Positions 13,429 through 25,183 of a DNA stretch of 64,000 nt are shown piece after piece. The stretch is from Rhizophagus irregularis (taxonomy: Eukaryota > Glomeromycota > Glomeromycetes > Glomerales > Glomeraceae). The notes beneath the pieces are model-generated. The model did not search any database. It was not told the DNA's origin and saw nothing but the letters and a program-made list of their open reading frames with translations. The stretch is taken from NCBI RefSeq assembly GCF_026210795.1, contig NC_089445.1, positions 744,001-808,000 of the forward strand. Direction: 5' to 3'. Within the stretch, counting starts at the first letter, position 1, and every line of letters begins with the position of its first letter. The position numbers and the translations under genes were made by a program.

Positions 13429-15041
13429 TTACGTAGAATTGTTATTATTGTTGCTGTTAGTAGATTGTGAAGGTTGTCTAAATCCAACAGAAGGATTGTA
13501 AGGTAATGGTAGTGGAGGAGGTCTCATACCAGCAGGCGGTAAAGGTCTCATTGGAGGCAATGCAACATTAACAGGAGTGTGTGTTTGCAAATTTTGCCTT
13601 TGAAAAAAATAAAAAAGGAGAAAGAGAAAGAATTGTTAACAAGTTATTAAAACTCTAAGAATACAATCTACTTATAAATCAGATTTTTCTTACTTGTTAA
13701 GTCTAGCTTTTTGAATTTTAAAATGTTGAGATAAAACTTCAGACATGATTCGATTATAATAAGTATAATCATTAGGATTTGCCAAAACATCTTTAAATCC
13801 TTTAGAATTACACACTTCTTCAAAATTTTCAGCCATAAAAGAGAGAATAGGTTCTTTTAAATCTTCATATTTAGGTACTAAACGAAACATGATTTCTGCT
13901 ACATTATTTACAGTTAATTCTTCAAATATTCTATTTTTTGCCCTTTGACGTAAATCCGTTAATAAATATCTATCTGCTATACAATAAATTTCTATTGTAA
14001 AAGAAATATTCTCATCAGTGGTTTCATCCATGCCATTATTATCGTTAGTCCAATCAATTTGATTTGTGTAAAGATAGCACAACATTTTCGCGAACGAAAA
14101 TGGTTTATAATCTGATATATAGATCCTATGTTTAATTTGTTGTTTTAATTTTTCTTCATTCATTTCTTCTGAATTATCCTTCAGATCAACTGATTTAACC
14201 GAATCAACGATTTCTTTATCAGTTTCTCCCTCCTTTATATTTTTTTCCACCTTTGTTTCGTTATAGATATCTTCATTTTGATTGTTAACCGTTGATTCAG
14301 CCCACATACCTGATAAAGCATTCTCAAAATATTTGGATCTTTGAATAAGTATTGAGCTACAAGCATAAAATTTTTCCCCTTGTACATTAAATTCTACATC
14401 AACTGGTTGAATATTAAATAATTGATTTTTCCATGCTGCAACAAGATTTTCCGGTAACGGATCAAGTGAAATACTATTATTATATTGTTTATTATCTCTA
14501 TACTCAATATTATCAAATGTTACACAAATAATTAATTCTCCATTATAAAGTGATGTTCTTTCAAACGCTTCAGGATATCCATATCCTAAAAAGAAAAAGA
14601 AAATAAAAGAAAATAAAAACAAAAATTAATTTTTATATTAAAAAGAATAATTAATCTCACAATAATAATGATGATAATTAAAAATCTTAAAAAAAAAAAT
14701 CACAAACCATTTTCAATCTTAGTATCAGGAGAAATAGATAATTCATTATTACTTGAAATTAAGTTATAAGTTTGAAAATTTTTGATTTCTTTAACAGATA
14801 ATTTAATAGAAAATTTTGATCTTTTTCTCCAAGAAGTTTCATCAGGATTTGCTACAGGTAATATATATATTGAACAATATTCTTTATTATTCATGGGATT
14901 TCTAATTATTGGTACAAACCACAATTGCCATAACAGATTATCTCCAGTACTAAATATTGGACTGTATATATCTTCTTTTATTTCTAATGAATTTAATATA
15001 TTCATTTGATAAGTTAATTGAGTTATTTTATTACTAGCCAT
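13429..15041 (-). CDS. MATH-BTB protein, copy 1 (three exons)
   Basis: MATH-BTB proteins of the SPOP type typically bring substrates to Cullin-3 ubiquitin ligases. Exons: 14708-15041, 13694-14585 and 13429-13597, giving 464 residues. Residues 1-111 form a divergent MATH domain (YSPIFSTGDNLLWQLWF, then PVANPDETSWRKRSKF). Exon 2 carries BTB (VDVEFNVQGEKFYACSSIL) and a BACK-like tail (DRYLLTDLRQRAKNRIFEEL). Within BTB, between SGMWAEST and IKHRIYISDY, sits a charged linker of about 60 residues rich in Glu, Lys, Asn and Asp. Unlike the other copies it has a third exon encoding a Pro-rich tail (ALPPMRPLPPAGMRPPPLPL) ending in Ser/Asn. It is the 3'-most member of the tandem array. The intron between MATH and BTB is phase 1, as in every copy here. 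Confidence 0.85.
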
Positions 15042-15332
15042 GATTTCTTTTTTTTTAAAAAAAAAAGAAGTCTTTTATGAGAAAAAGAAATTGAAAATTA
15101 GTTAGGGTTGAAAAAAATCACCCTTATATTAATGTAATTGTTCAGGTGTAACCGGAAAATCATTTAAGCACTACGCCCAATGAATTCGTAGGCACAGTAG
15201 ACGCAGTATGCTAAACACGTGTTCTTTGTATAAATCTCACTGCGTAAACTTTTAAAATTGTTTTAATTATTCGGTAAATATGAATATTGCGATCATATAT
15301 AATTGTTTATAGGAGTAATTAAAGCTACAGCG

Positions 15333-15474
15333 CAGTGATGTGCATTTGTACTTCCAATAGTATAAAATTTTGGTTGGAAGCTTCCAATCCAAATGGTTTT
15401 ATTAGAAAATTATGCTTCCATCTTTCCAAAGGTGCTTCCAATAGTGCTTCCAATCTTCCAAGAGCACATCACTG
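15333..15474. mobile_element. 142-bp hAT-type MITE
   Basis: Perfect 11-bp terminal inverted repeats CAGTGATGTGC/GCACATCACTG, flanked by an exact 8-bp target duplication CTACAGCG (15325-15332 and 15475-15482). Terminus and duplication length both fit the hAT superfamily. The centre is made of short TTCCAAT and GGAAGCTTCCAAT motifs. It lies in the spacer between MATH-BTB copies 1 and 2. Confidence 0.9.
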
Positions 15475-15561
15475 CTACAGCGCAATTAAAAGTTAATAGT
15501 ACAATACATACAACTCCTCTTTTATTAATAAGAGAAAAAAAAAAGACCATGTATTAATTGT

Positions 15562-16791
15562 CTAAAAACTATAAGCTTTTTGAATTTTGAAATGTTCAGT
15601 CAAAATTTCTGATAAAATTACATTATAATTTGGATAATCTACTAAATTTGCCAAAATATCTTTAAATTCTTGAGAATCATTGACTTGTTCAAAATTTTTT
15701 GCCATATAATTTAAAACTGGTTCTTTTAAATCTCCATATTTTGGAACTAAATCAAACATAATTTTTGATACATTTGAGATTTTTAATTCTTCTAAAATCC
15801 TAGTTTTTGCTCGTTCTCGGAGATCTGATAAAAGATATTGATCTGCCAAACGAAATAATTCTGTGGTGATAGAATCATTATCTTTATTGGTCCATTTAAT
15901 TTGATTTGTGTAAAGATATTCAAGCATTGCAGAAATTGTAATTGGATCGTATTCTGAAATTTTAATACGATGTTTTATTTGACATATTGGATTATCATCA
16001 TTATCATCATTTTTCCCATCTAGATTTATATTAGGATAATTACTCTTGTTAATAAATTTAATATCGCAATTTATAGAAGGTTCATTTTGACCAAGAAATG
16101 TTGATTCGGACCAATGACCTGATAAAATTTTCGCAAAATATTCTGATCTTTTAGAAAGTATTGAACTGCAAGCGTAGAATTTTTCACCTTGTACATCAAA
16201 TTCCACATCAACCGATCGAAAATCAAATAATTGTTCTTTCCATGCTTCTATAAGATTCTTTGGAATAGGTTCAGGATAATATGTTTTACGAATGTCGCTT
16301 TCATTATATTCAATATTATTAACTATAACTCCAATTATTAATTCTCCATTTCGAAGTGAAGATTTTTTAATTACGTTATGATATCCAAAATCTATATTAA
16401 AAAAAAGACATAAATTTAATGATTAAAAAAAGAAAACTAAGTGTGGGATTGTGGGAAATACCAAAATATTACCGTATCCAATAGGAGTATCAGGGGGTAC
16501 AATAAAACTTTTATTATAAAGTTCAGCGGTTTTATTATTATTCCTAATTTCTTTTATAAATATTTTGAAAGATAATTTTGAACGTTCTCTCCAAGTAACT
16601 TCATCTGGACCTGCAACTGGCTGTAAAAAAAGTCCATAAGAGTCATTATCTTCATTATCTTCAAGTTGGAGTAATAATTGCCAAAACATATTATTATTTG
16701 TGCTAAAAATAGGGCTATAATAATAATCTTCTATTTCCAGCGATTTAGGTAAATTTACTTGATAGGTTAATTTTGAAATTATCTGAGACAT
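15562..16791 (-). CDS. MATH-BTB protein, copy 2
   Basis: Two exons, 16473-16791 and 15562-16391, join in frame (phase 1) to give 382 residues. MATH covers about residues 1-107 (YYSPIFSTNNNMFWQLLLQ, then WRERSKLSFKIFIKEI). BTB starts near residue 165 (VDVEFDVQGEKFYACSSIL) and runs into a BACK-like segment (ADQYLLSDLRERAKTRILEE). The variable linker inside BTB is Asn/Asp-rich (GKNDDNDDN). The ATG context is an A-rich leader directly after a long T run on the plus strand, as in copies 3 and 4. It is most similar to copy 3. Function is inferred from the family: a substrate adaptor for Cullin-3; no substrate can be named. Confidence 0.88.
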
Positions 16792-17791
16792 TTTTTTTTT
16801 TTTCTTTAAAAAATTTAAAAATTTTAGATTAATCCAAAAAGCTCTTTATTTATAGAAATTTGTGAGGGATCTTCGCGACTCGTCAATAGAAAGCAGATTT
16901 ACATTATTTTATATATAGGGGTAATGTAACCCATTTTTGCCACAATTAATAGTCGACTGATATACACCTATAACAAATATGTGTTACACCACGTTTCAAA
17001 AGCATTTATAAATTATAACAATTAGAACGTTATATTTGAATAGTTATTTGGGTTAATTTACTAAAATTTGCTAAAATAAATTTTTAACCTGGATGAAAGT
17101 GTATAATTGATAGAAATATTAACATTATGCTTTATTTGGCATTATTTATTAATCATCATTTTATCGGAGTTTATAGAATATCGCTTTTCCAAATTTACAT
17201 TAAGTAGCGATTTTGTGACAATCATTATCCCATCATTAAACATTGACATTGTTCTTCTCCTGAAGAATTTCAGACCTTAAGTAAAAATTTTTACGTCAAG
17301 ATTCTTTGAAATAAGTTCAGGAAAATAATTTTATATCCAGTATCAACAATTATAGCACAACTTAAAATAAAAAATTTAGATATTTAACAATTAAAAAGTC
17401 AAATAATACATCATCCAATTTCAAGTATTGTGAAATTACAACAAAATTACTATGTATTATAAAATTTCAGCAGATTGTTTATTATTATTCACAATTTCTT
17501 TTATAACTATTTCAATAGATAACTTTGAACGTTCCCTAAAGTAATTAATTTCATTATTTCATTTGAACCCGAAACTAGTAAATAAAACTATTTTTGTGCT
17601 AAATAGGCTTATAATAATTTTTTATTTCCAATTTAGGTAAGTTTGGTTAGCCCTTAATTTTCTTATTTACAGATCCCATATAAAAAAAGATTACATATGA
17701 CTAACCAAATCATATTGTTATATGCTAAATTTGTTAATCTTATTATGGGTGGCCACCAACTATCTATATATAGATATATTACAATTTCGAC
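16792..17791. other. Spacer between MATH-BTB copies 2 and 3, partly decayed gene copy
   Basis: AT-rich sequence. The part at about 17470-17655 is a recognisable MATH-exon relic (listed separately). Around 17040-17080 a phrase resembling the BTB 3' end (ACTAAAATTTGCTAAAATAA) hints that a whole copy once lay here. Confidence 0.4.
17470..17655 (-). pseudogene. Relic of a MATH exon
   Basis: In the minus-strand sense it still matches the neighbouring MATH exons: phrases equivalent to REERSKLSIEIVIKEI and to the YYSPIFSTNN region are readable, but with several stops and short deletions. The order and orientation are the same as in the intact neighbours. Confidence 0.6.
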
Positions 17792-19005
17792 CTATTTTGC
17801 TTTTTGAACTTTGAAATGTTCAGCCAAAATTTCTGATAAAATTACATTATAATTTGGATAATCTACTAAATTTTCCAAAATATCTTTAAATTCTTGAGAA
17901 TTATTAACTTGTTCAAAATTTTTTGCCATATAATTTAAAACTGGTTCTTTTAAATCTCCATATTTTGGAACTAAATCAAACATAATGTTTGATACATTTG
18001 AGACTTTTAATTCATCTAAAATCCTAATTTTTGCTCGTTCTCGAAGATCTGATAAAAGATATTGATCTGCCAAACGAAATAATTCTGTGGTGATAGAATC
18101 ATATTCTTCATTGGTCCATTTAATTTGATTTGTGTAAAGGTATTCAAGCATGGCAGAAATTGCAATTGGATCGTATTCCGAAATTTTAATACGATGTTTT
18201 ATTTGATAGTTTGATTCTTTGTCGTTATTTAATATCATTGGATCATCAACTTCATCATTATCGTAATCATCGTTACAATCTTCATTATCGCTACTTTCAT
18301 CATCATCGTTACTATCAATATCGATATCATCATTGGTATCATCATCTGAAAGAATCTTTGCAAAAAATTTGGATCTTTTAGAAAGTATTGAACTACATGC
18401 ATAGAATTTTTCACCCTGTACATTAAATTCTACATCAACTGATCGAAAATCAAATAATTGATCTTTCCATACTTCTATAAGATTTTTTGGTGTATGTTCA
18501 GGTATATACTTTTTATTAAAACTGCTTTCTTTATATTCAATGTCACCAATAATAACTCCAATTATCAATTCCTTATTTTGAAGTAATGATTTTTTAATTA
18601 CATTTGCGTATCCATAGCCTAAATAAAAAAAAAAACTTATAAATTAAATAACATTGAAAAGAATAATTGTTATATAGAACGTTAGATATTACCGCCGCAT
18701 CCAATATTAGTTTCAGGAGGTACATCAAAATTTTCTTTAAAAAGTTCAGTCGTTTGATTATTATTCTTAATTTCTTTTATAAAAATTTCAAAAGATAATT
18801 TTGAACGTTCTCTCCAAGTAATTTCATCCGGACCCGCGACTGGCTTTAAATAAAGTCCATAATATTCTTTATTTTCAAATTGAAATAATAATTGCCAAAA
18901 CAATTTATTATTTGTGCTAAAAATTGGGCTATAATAACTTCCTTTTATTTCAAGAGATTTAGGTAAAGTTATTTGATAGGTTAACTGTGAAGTTGCTTGA
19001 GACAT
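17792..19005 (-). CDS. MATH-BTB protein, copy 3 with acidic insert
   Basis: Exons 18693-19005 and 17792-18618 give 379 residues. The start is the ATG at 19005 (MSQATSQLTY). An upstream in-frame ATG at 19077 would add a leader absent from the other copies, so it was not used. The MATH domain (YYSPIFSTNNKLFWQLLFQ) and BTB (VDVEFNVQGEKFYACSSIL, then ADQYLLSDLRERAKIRILDE) are intact. In place of SGHWSEST after AKIL there is a run of about 45 residues made mainly of Asp, with Glu, Asn and Ser, so the paralogues differ sharply at this point inside the BTB fold. The family role is Cullin-3 adaptor (inferred). Confidence 0.88.
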
Positions 19006-19213
19006 TTTTTTTTTTAAAAAAAAAAAAGAGATGATTGATCTGAAAAAAGCTTTTGTCTTATTTATAGATATTCGCACATGATTACATTCTGACGCAATCT
19101 AATATATTATGTAACTAAGCTACTTTCTTTAAATGTCGTCTAGCACTGCATATAGTATCCCTTTAAGTTAGTACATCACTTAAAATACTCGTAGATCTCT
19201 ATGGGTATTTATG

Positions 19214-19658
19214 CGGTTTAATTTGGATTATTTGGTAAAATTCGCTAAAACATCTTTAAATATTTTTGCTCGTTCTCGATCCGAGAAGAGATATTTACCT
19301 AGAGAAATAATTTTATAATTGATAGAATACTTGATTTATATAGGCATGGACAATTGTAATTGAATCGTATTCAGTAACTTTATTATGATACTTTTTATTT
19401 GGCATTGATTTTTCATTACTATGGCCATTGTAGTCATCGATTTGTTGTCCTACAAGCATAGAACAACTTCGAAGTGATGCGTTTAAAAAAATTATGCTAA
19501 CGAATAAAAAAAGTTAATCGCAATATGTACAAAGATAATTTGATCATTTTCTCTAAATAATTTCATCTGGAATCGCAATCGACTATAAATAAAGTACATA
19601 AGAGTTTTTATATTGATAATTGCCAAAGCTTTATTTAAATAAATTTACTTAATATGTC
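19214..19658 (-). pseudogene. Compressed relic of a MATH-BTB gene
   Basis: Reading the minus strand, fragments follow the gene order: MATH pieces near 19550-19658, the BTB start (GEKFYACS equivalent) near 19445, the KHRIKISEY region near 19370 and the BTB tail (RERAKI and LADQYL equivalents) at 19230-19310. Large internal deletions, frameshifts and stops make it non-coding. It lies between intact copies 3 and 4 in the same orientation, so it is a decayed member of the tandem array. Confidence 0.7.
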
Positions 19659-19967
19659 AAACTTGAAGTCGGTTGAGACAATAAACCGAAAATATTTCAT
19701 TATATAGATCCGCTATAATAGAATTTGTTACATGACTAATTTCGTTTTATATAAGAATTGAATTGCAAATATAGTGTTATCTATTAGTTTAATTACCGCC
19801 ATAAGACAATACAAATACGGACACTATAATATCTATATATCTATTTCTATATCTAATTTTATTCATAAAACAAACAATGAGTACTAGCATTATACATTGA
19901 ATTTTTAGCTATAATTAATTAAAGCTTTCAAAAGAGGCACGGACGAAATGCTAATCAAGGATAAAAA

Positions 19968-21178
19968 CTATTTAACTCTTTGAATTTTGAAATATTCTGC
20001 CCAAATTTCCGACAAAACCACGTTATAATTTGGATAATTTACTAAATTTGCCAAAACATTTTTAAATTCTTGAGAATTATTAATTTCTTCAAAATTTTTA
20101 GCCATAAATTTTAAAACTGGACCCTTTAAATCTTCATATCTTGAAGCCAAATTAAACATAATTTCTGATACATTAGAAAGATTTAATTCATTTAAAATCC
20201 TGATTTTAGCTCGTTCTCGAAGATCTGATAAAAGATATTGATCCGCTAATCGAAATAATCCTACAGCAATAGAATCATTATCTTTATTTGTCCATATAAC
20301 TTGATTTGTGTAAAGATATTCAAGCATGGAAGAAAATGTAATTGAATCATATTCATAAATTTCAATACGATGTTTTATTTGATGTGTTGATATTTCATTA
20401 TTTTTTGTTAAATTATTCTTTAATTGTATCTTTGAATCATTTGTAACGTTATCATTACCATCATTTTCATTATTATCATCATTTTCTCCTTGAACGACTG
20501 TTGATTCAGACCATTGTCCTGATAAAATTTTCGCAAAATATTCGGATCTTTTAGAAAGTATTGAGCTACATGCATAGAATTTTTCACCTTGCACATTAAA
20601 TTCCACATCAGCCGGTTGATAATCAAATAATTGATCTTTCCATGCATCAATAAGATTTTTTGGAATAGATTTAGGAGAATAGGCTTTAGAAAATCCTCCT
20701 TCTTTATATTCAAGATTTTTAATTGTGACTCCAATTATCAATTCTCCATTTTGAAGTACCGATTTTTTAAATACTTTTGAACATCCAAAACCTAAATAAA
20801 AAAAAAAGAGAACCCATATATGTTTAACGAAAAAGATAATAAAAAGAAAAAAGTTAATCGTAAATATGGAATTTTAAATATTTTACCGTATATTATCTTC
20901 GTATCAGGAGGTATAACAAGGTTACTATTACAAAGTTCAGTGGTGCGATTATCTTTAATTTCTTTTATAAATATTTTATAAGATAATTTTAAACGTCCTC
21001 TCCAAGTAATTTCGTCTGGACCCGCAACTGGTTTTAAATAAAGTCCATAAGATTCATCTTCAGATTGAAATAATAGTTGCCAAAACATATTATTATATGT
21101 ACTAAAAACTGGGCTATAATAATTTTCTTTTATTTCAAGTGAATTAGATAAATTTACTTGATACGTTAGTTGAGACAT
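19968..21178 (-). CDS. MATH-BTB protein, copy 4
   Basis: Exons 20887-21178 and 19968-20791 give 371 residues. MATH: YYSPVFSTYNNMFWQLLFQ, then WRGRLKLSYKIFIKEI. BTB: ADVEFNVQGEKFYACSSIL with an Asn/Asp-rich linker (NDDNNENDGNDN), then ADQYLLSDLRERAKIRILNE. The splice is phase 1 at the conserved site between the two domains. It is the 5'-most of the four tandem minus-strand copies. The function inferred from the family is substrate recruitment to a Cullin-3 ligase. Confidence 0.88.
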
Positions 21179-22630
21179 TTTTTTTTTAAAAAAAAAAAAA
21201 AAGGATTTCGGGTATTAATCGGGAAAACTAAATATTTATATATGTTTATGATCATCACGTGCCAGATGTGTCTGATTTGTCGGTAAGTCTATATTGATGT
21301 AAAACAATCTAAACCTTTTATTACTATATTATTTGACTGACGCAATAACTTAGATAACAATAACTATCATATATTTAGCAAAATTCTAGAAGAAAAAATT
21401 AGTATTACCAATACTGAAATATACTAGACTAACTTAACCATATATTCCATATATTCATACTTTGCACATCCTCCGTTTCATTATCTGTTGAATTGACAAT
21501 ATCATCTAATTCTTTTTGACTTCCAATTTTTTTCTTATAAATATGTTGGACAGTTTTACAAAACAAAAACAGATTATCAATTGTTTTACTATAAACTAGG
21601 TAAAGGGGACCGTTGGAGCGTCCGAAACGTCGACGCGGTAGGCTAAAATGTTAAATGTTACACATTTAATTTTATGCTGATCCTGATATTTCATTATTGC
21701 AGTATTGTTGCTACATAATTGTTACCCCTGATCCTAAATTTTCATTGGTTATACATGCGGCGTGACAGACGGACATTGCATCTCGAGTCCTACGCTATTA
21801 AAAGAATTAAAAGAATTACTGAATTTAGTATCGCAATTTGGAAGTATTAGAAGCTTCAATGGAAGCTTATATCCAATGACAAGATTTGGTAGATGATCGG
21901 CAGGAACTATATGAAGTCACTTCTTTACGTCATAAAAAAGTTTCCATTATGTAATTTTATTTTATAAATTACCATAGCATGTTAATGTTCTCTTAAAACT
22001 ACTGAGAATTTATTATTTGAAATGAGTTTTTACTTTCTTGCTTTATTGCTTAATATCTTAAGAATTTAAACGTCTTACTTAAATAAATAAATATATTTAA
22101 GTAAATCAGTTTATCCCATTAATTAAATTAATTGAATATGATGATTTTCGAAATCTATTTACGGATCTTTACATGATTTTGATCAAATTTATTAATGCTA
22201 AGTAATTTTCAGAATATGTATCGTTGATATTATGTCAAACTACTTACATTGTTAGTTTGTATTAACCGTTTGTGATTAAAGTCAGATTTGGCGCTTTGTT
22301 TCACATTCCACAAAAAGGATGTTATACAAGGAATAATGCAGAACTTGTAGAATAATCAACAAATAAGGAATTTTTTTCATTCACACTCGAGACATAAAAC
22401 TGGCTTTATATTTCTTTCCTTTCTTTCTTCTTTACCTTACATATTTTTTGCCCTATTTGCAAATCACGTGATCAAATATTTTATTAGTGGATGATGAAAG
22501 TCTATTTTACAAGGGAAAGAAAGAATTAAGTAAATTCAAAATACATTCAATGGTAATCAAAATAGGAAAACAAAAAATATCGCTATATATACTAACATTA
22601 CCGCACAAACAATATTCTATAAAAAAAAAA
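21179..22630. other. Spacer at the junction of the MATH-BTB array and the kinase array
   Basis: The right half (from about 21460) is the 5' part of a duplicated unit that recurs near 24250 and 28180: a shared phrase (CATTATCTGTT.AATTGACAA) is followed by a block of GGAAG and TTCC motifs (21835-21960, 24425-24570, 28365-28505). The block at 21610-21790 is notably GC-richer. The last 250 bp match the region upstream of the kinase at 30170 almost base for base and carry TCACGTGA. Confidence 0.6.
22464..22471. promoter_or_regulatory. TCACGTGA palindrome upstream of kinase copy 1
   Basis: Lies 160 bp upstream of the start codon within AAATCACGTGATCAAATATT, which is also present upstream of kinase copy 3. 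Conservation in the duplicated promoter supports a regulatory role, but recent duplication alone could explain it. Confidence 0.45.
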
Positions 22631-23973
22631 ATGGAAGAGAATTTAGTTTACCAAGAAGATCAAAAAATTAAGTATACTCTAAGAGAATCAAAGTATTGTC
22701 CGGAATGTAATGGACCTACGTCTTTCGGTTGGTGTGTAACGTGTGAAACTAATTTTATGAAGGGAAGATTTCCTTATTGGTCATCAGGAAATAAAGATGT
22801 TGATGAATTAATCCGTCATACTCAATTAAATTCCTCACAAACTTGTGATTATTTGGAATGGATTCCATTTGAGGCATTTGATATGGTTAAATATATTGGG
22901 AGTGGTGGATTTAGTAGCATTTATTCAGCCCTTTGGATGGAAGGTCCTAGATTAGTTTGGGGTGAAGGATTGCAAGAATGGACTCGAACTGGTCCAATAA
23001 AAGTTGCTTTGAAACGACTTGATAATTCAACAAATATTACAGGTTCTTACGTTAATCAGGTAACTATAATTAAATTAATCGGCTTTATAATTTTTTTCCG
23101 AAGATAAGCAGAATAATAATATCCATATGTTCTTTTTTAAAAATTTTCTCATTCAAATTGTAGATTAAAACACATCATAAATGTATTCAGTCAGTTTCAT
23201 TAGCTGAAACATTTGGTATTACAAGAGATCCAACGTCTAATTATATGATTGTTATGAAGTATTATGAAAACGGCAACTTATATCAATATCTTGATCGTTC
23301 TAACGGGATTCTTTCCTGGAAAGATATAATCGATATATTATGGGAAATAGCTGAAGGTCTTGAAAAGATTCATTCTGAAGGAAAAGTCCATAAAAATGTT
23401 CATGGAGGAAATTTACTTGTGGACGAGAAAGACGTTACAGATACTCGTGTTAGTGATGTTGGTCTCTATGGACCATGTTACTATCATGAAACAAACCAAA
23501 TATATGGAGTTTTGCCATACATTGCACCAGAAATTTTACGTGGTGAAAATTACAATACCGCTTCCGATATATATTCATTTGGTATTATTATGAATATTCT
23601 TGCAGCCGGAAAAAGACCTTGGTATAATAGGGCTCATGATATTAATTTAGCAAAAGATATTTGTAATGGGGAAAGGCTCAAAATTCCGGAGGATACACCA
23701 GGTTTTTACGCAGAATTGATGCGACAATGTTGGGATAATGATCCAGTAAACCGTCCAACTGCATCTTATTTATATAAAAAATTAAATTGGATCAATTTAA
23801 TTCGTGATAATCCAAATCCATTTGATGATAATTATTACGTTTCTGAAGAAAAAAGATGTAAAATTATTTCTCAATTATCTAAAACATATACTCATCCGGA
23901 AATACATCCCGAAGCATATTATACAAGTAGACTTTTGTATTTTCCTGAATTATTTAAACAAAAAAAATTTTAA
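22631..23973 (+). CDS. TKL-type kinase-like protein, probable pseudokinase, copy 1
   Basis: Exons 22631-23059 and 23164-23973 give 412 residues. The N-terminus has the paired cysteine motif YCPECNGPTSFGWCVTCETN seen in many Rhizophagus kinases, perhaps zinc-binding. The kinase fold follows: Gly-rich loop (IGSGGFSSIYSALW), the ATP-contacting Lys (VALKRL), the hinge region (MIVMKYYENGNL), the metal-binding motif as DVG instead of DFG, IAPE and DIYSFGI. The catalytic loop reads HKNVHGGN where HRD/HKD-x-HSGN is expected, so the catalytic Asp is replaced by Asn. It may bind nucleotide or act as a scaffold rather than phosphorylate. An upstream frame from 22487 has no ATG and is frameshifted in copy 3, so MEEN at 22631 is used. 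Confidence 0.85.
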
Positions 23974-25183
23974 CTGAACGTATTTTTAATTTTTTTTTAA
24001 CCATAGAATTTATCAAATAATCATTTTTGGATTTTTTTTTTAACTGTAATTATTATTTATTCTTAATAACTTATATTTCCATTATTATTATTATATAAAT
24101 TAAAAATTAAAGAAATAACTACTGTTTATCTTTATGATGATCATTAGTCTCACATTCATTATTTTTATTCTTTGCGAATATTGTATAACGTTCTCTTGAG
24201 GTGATCTGCCCTGCATCACGTGATATAATTTATCTAGATTTTTTTGTTTTATGATTTGCTTCTCCCATTTCATTATCTGTTAAATTGACAAGATCATCTA
24301 ATTTTTTTGGCTTCCAATTTTTTCTCATAAATATGATCCGGCAGTTTTTAAATGATTTTCAAACGAGAAAAAACAAAGTTGTAGCGATTATCGAAGATTA
24401 ATTAATTGTTTTACTATAAATACAATGTGGAAGTATCAGAAGCTAGCTTCAGATAGAAGCTTCCAATCGCTATGCCCAATGACAAAAAAGAATTTTGCAT
24501 CTTCCAATCCTTCAAATGGAAATCCTAGAGCGTTATTGGTAGCTTCCAAGAACATTGCTACGTGATGTTCATTATTATATTTGAAATATTATACATAGCC
24601 ATGTTAATAGTACTCTCGTGACACTTATTTGAAACCGCTAAGAATTTTTTATTTGAAAAGAGTTGTTACTGTCTTGCTTAATAACCTGAGTTAAAAAGAC
24701 AATTCTTGCTTAAATTTAATGTTAGAAGTTACGGTAAATAAAGAAATAAAAATCGGTTTAAACGGTTAAAATAACGATTATTATATTTAAATAAACTAGA
24801 TTGTCATATAATTGAATAAATTGAAATATTGATGAATAAGTCATATACATGATTTTGATCTATTAATACTAATAATTTTACGGGACAAACTAAAATCAGT
24901 TTAGGGCTAATTCTGTGGTACAAACAAATATCATTTCAGGGGTATTTATTGACGCAAACAAACGTTAATTGTTTGGACATGTTCCTTAAAAGGAAGTGAG
25001 TAAAAGGAAATTATATATTCGATTTACTGTAAGATTTTGCGGTAATTTTGTAAGAACTTATCTTTTTTCCATTTTTTACGTACGTGATCAATTATTATGC
25101 ATTTTCTAATAATAAATCAAGGAAAAGAATTAATTAAATAAGTTAATAATAATTTATTCATGAGAACTAAAGAGGATATATTT
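23974..25183. other. Spacer downstream of kinase copy 1 and upstream of the hAT element
   Basis: The first part matches the 3' flank of kinase copy 2 (27888-28080). TCACGTGA lies at 24216-24223. A GGAAG/TTCC-rich block at 24425-24570 matches blocks in the other units. The phrase AAAGGAAGTGA near 24990 recurs near 32645 upstream of the truncated kinase relic. No gene is seen. Confidence 0.5.
24216..24223. promoter_or_regulatory. TCACGTGA palindrome in the kinase spacer
   Basis: Exact 8-mer within CTGCATCACGTGATATAATT. The matching position in the next unit (about 28087) reads TTACGTGATATA, so the palindrome has been lost there. Confidence 0.3.

Noticed and set aside
19005-19077. Upstream ATG for MATH-BTB copy 3
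   Set aside because: The extra leader is absent from all paralogues, which start at MSQ or MAS.
21610-21790. GC-richer block as a transposon
   Set aside because: No terminal inverted repeats or target duplication could be found at its edges.
22487-22630. N-terminal extension of kinase copy 1
   Set aside because: The frame begins without ATG and the same region in copy 3 is frameshifted, so it is 5' leader.
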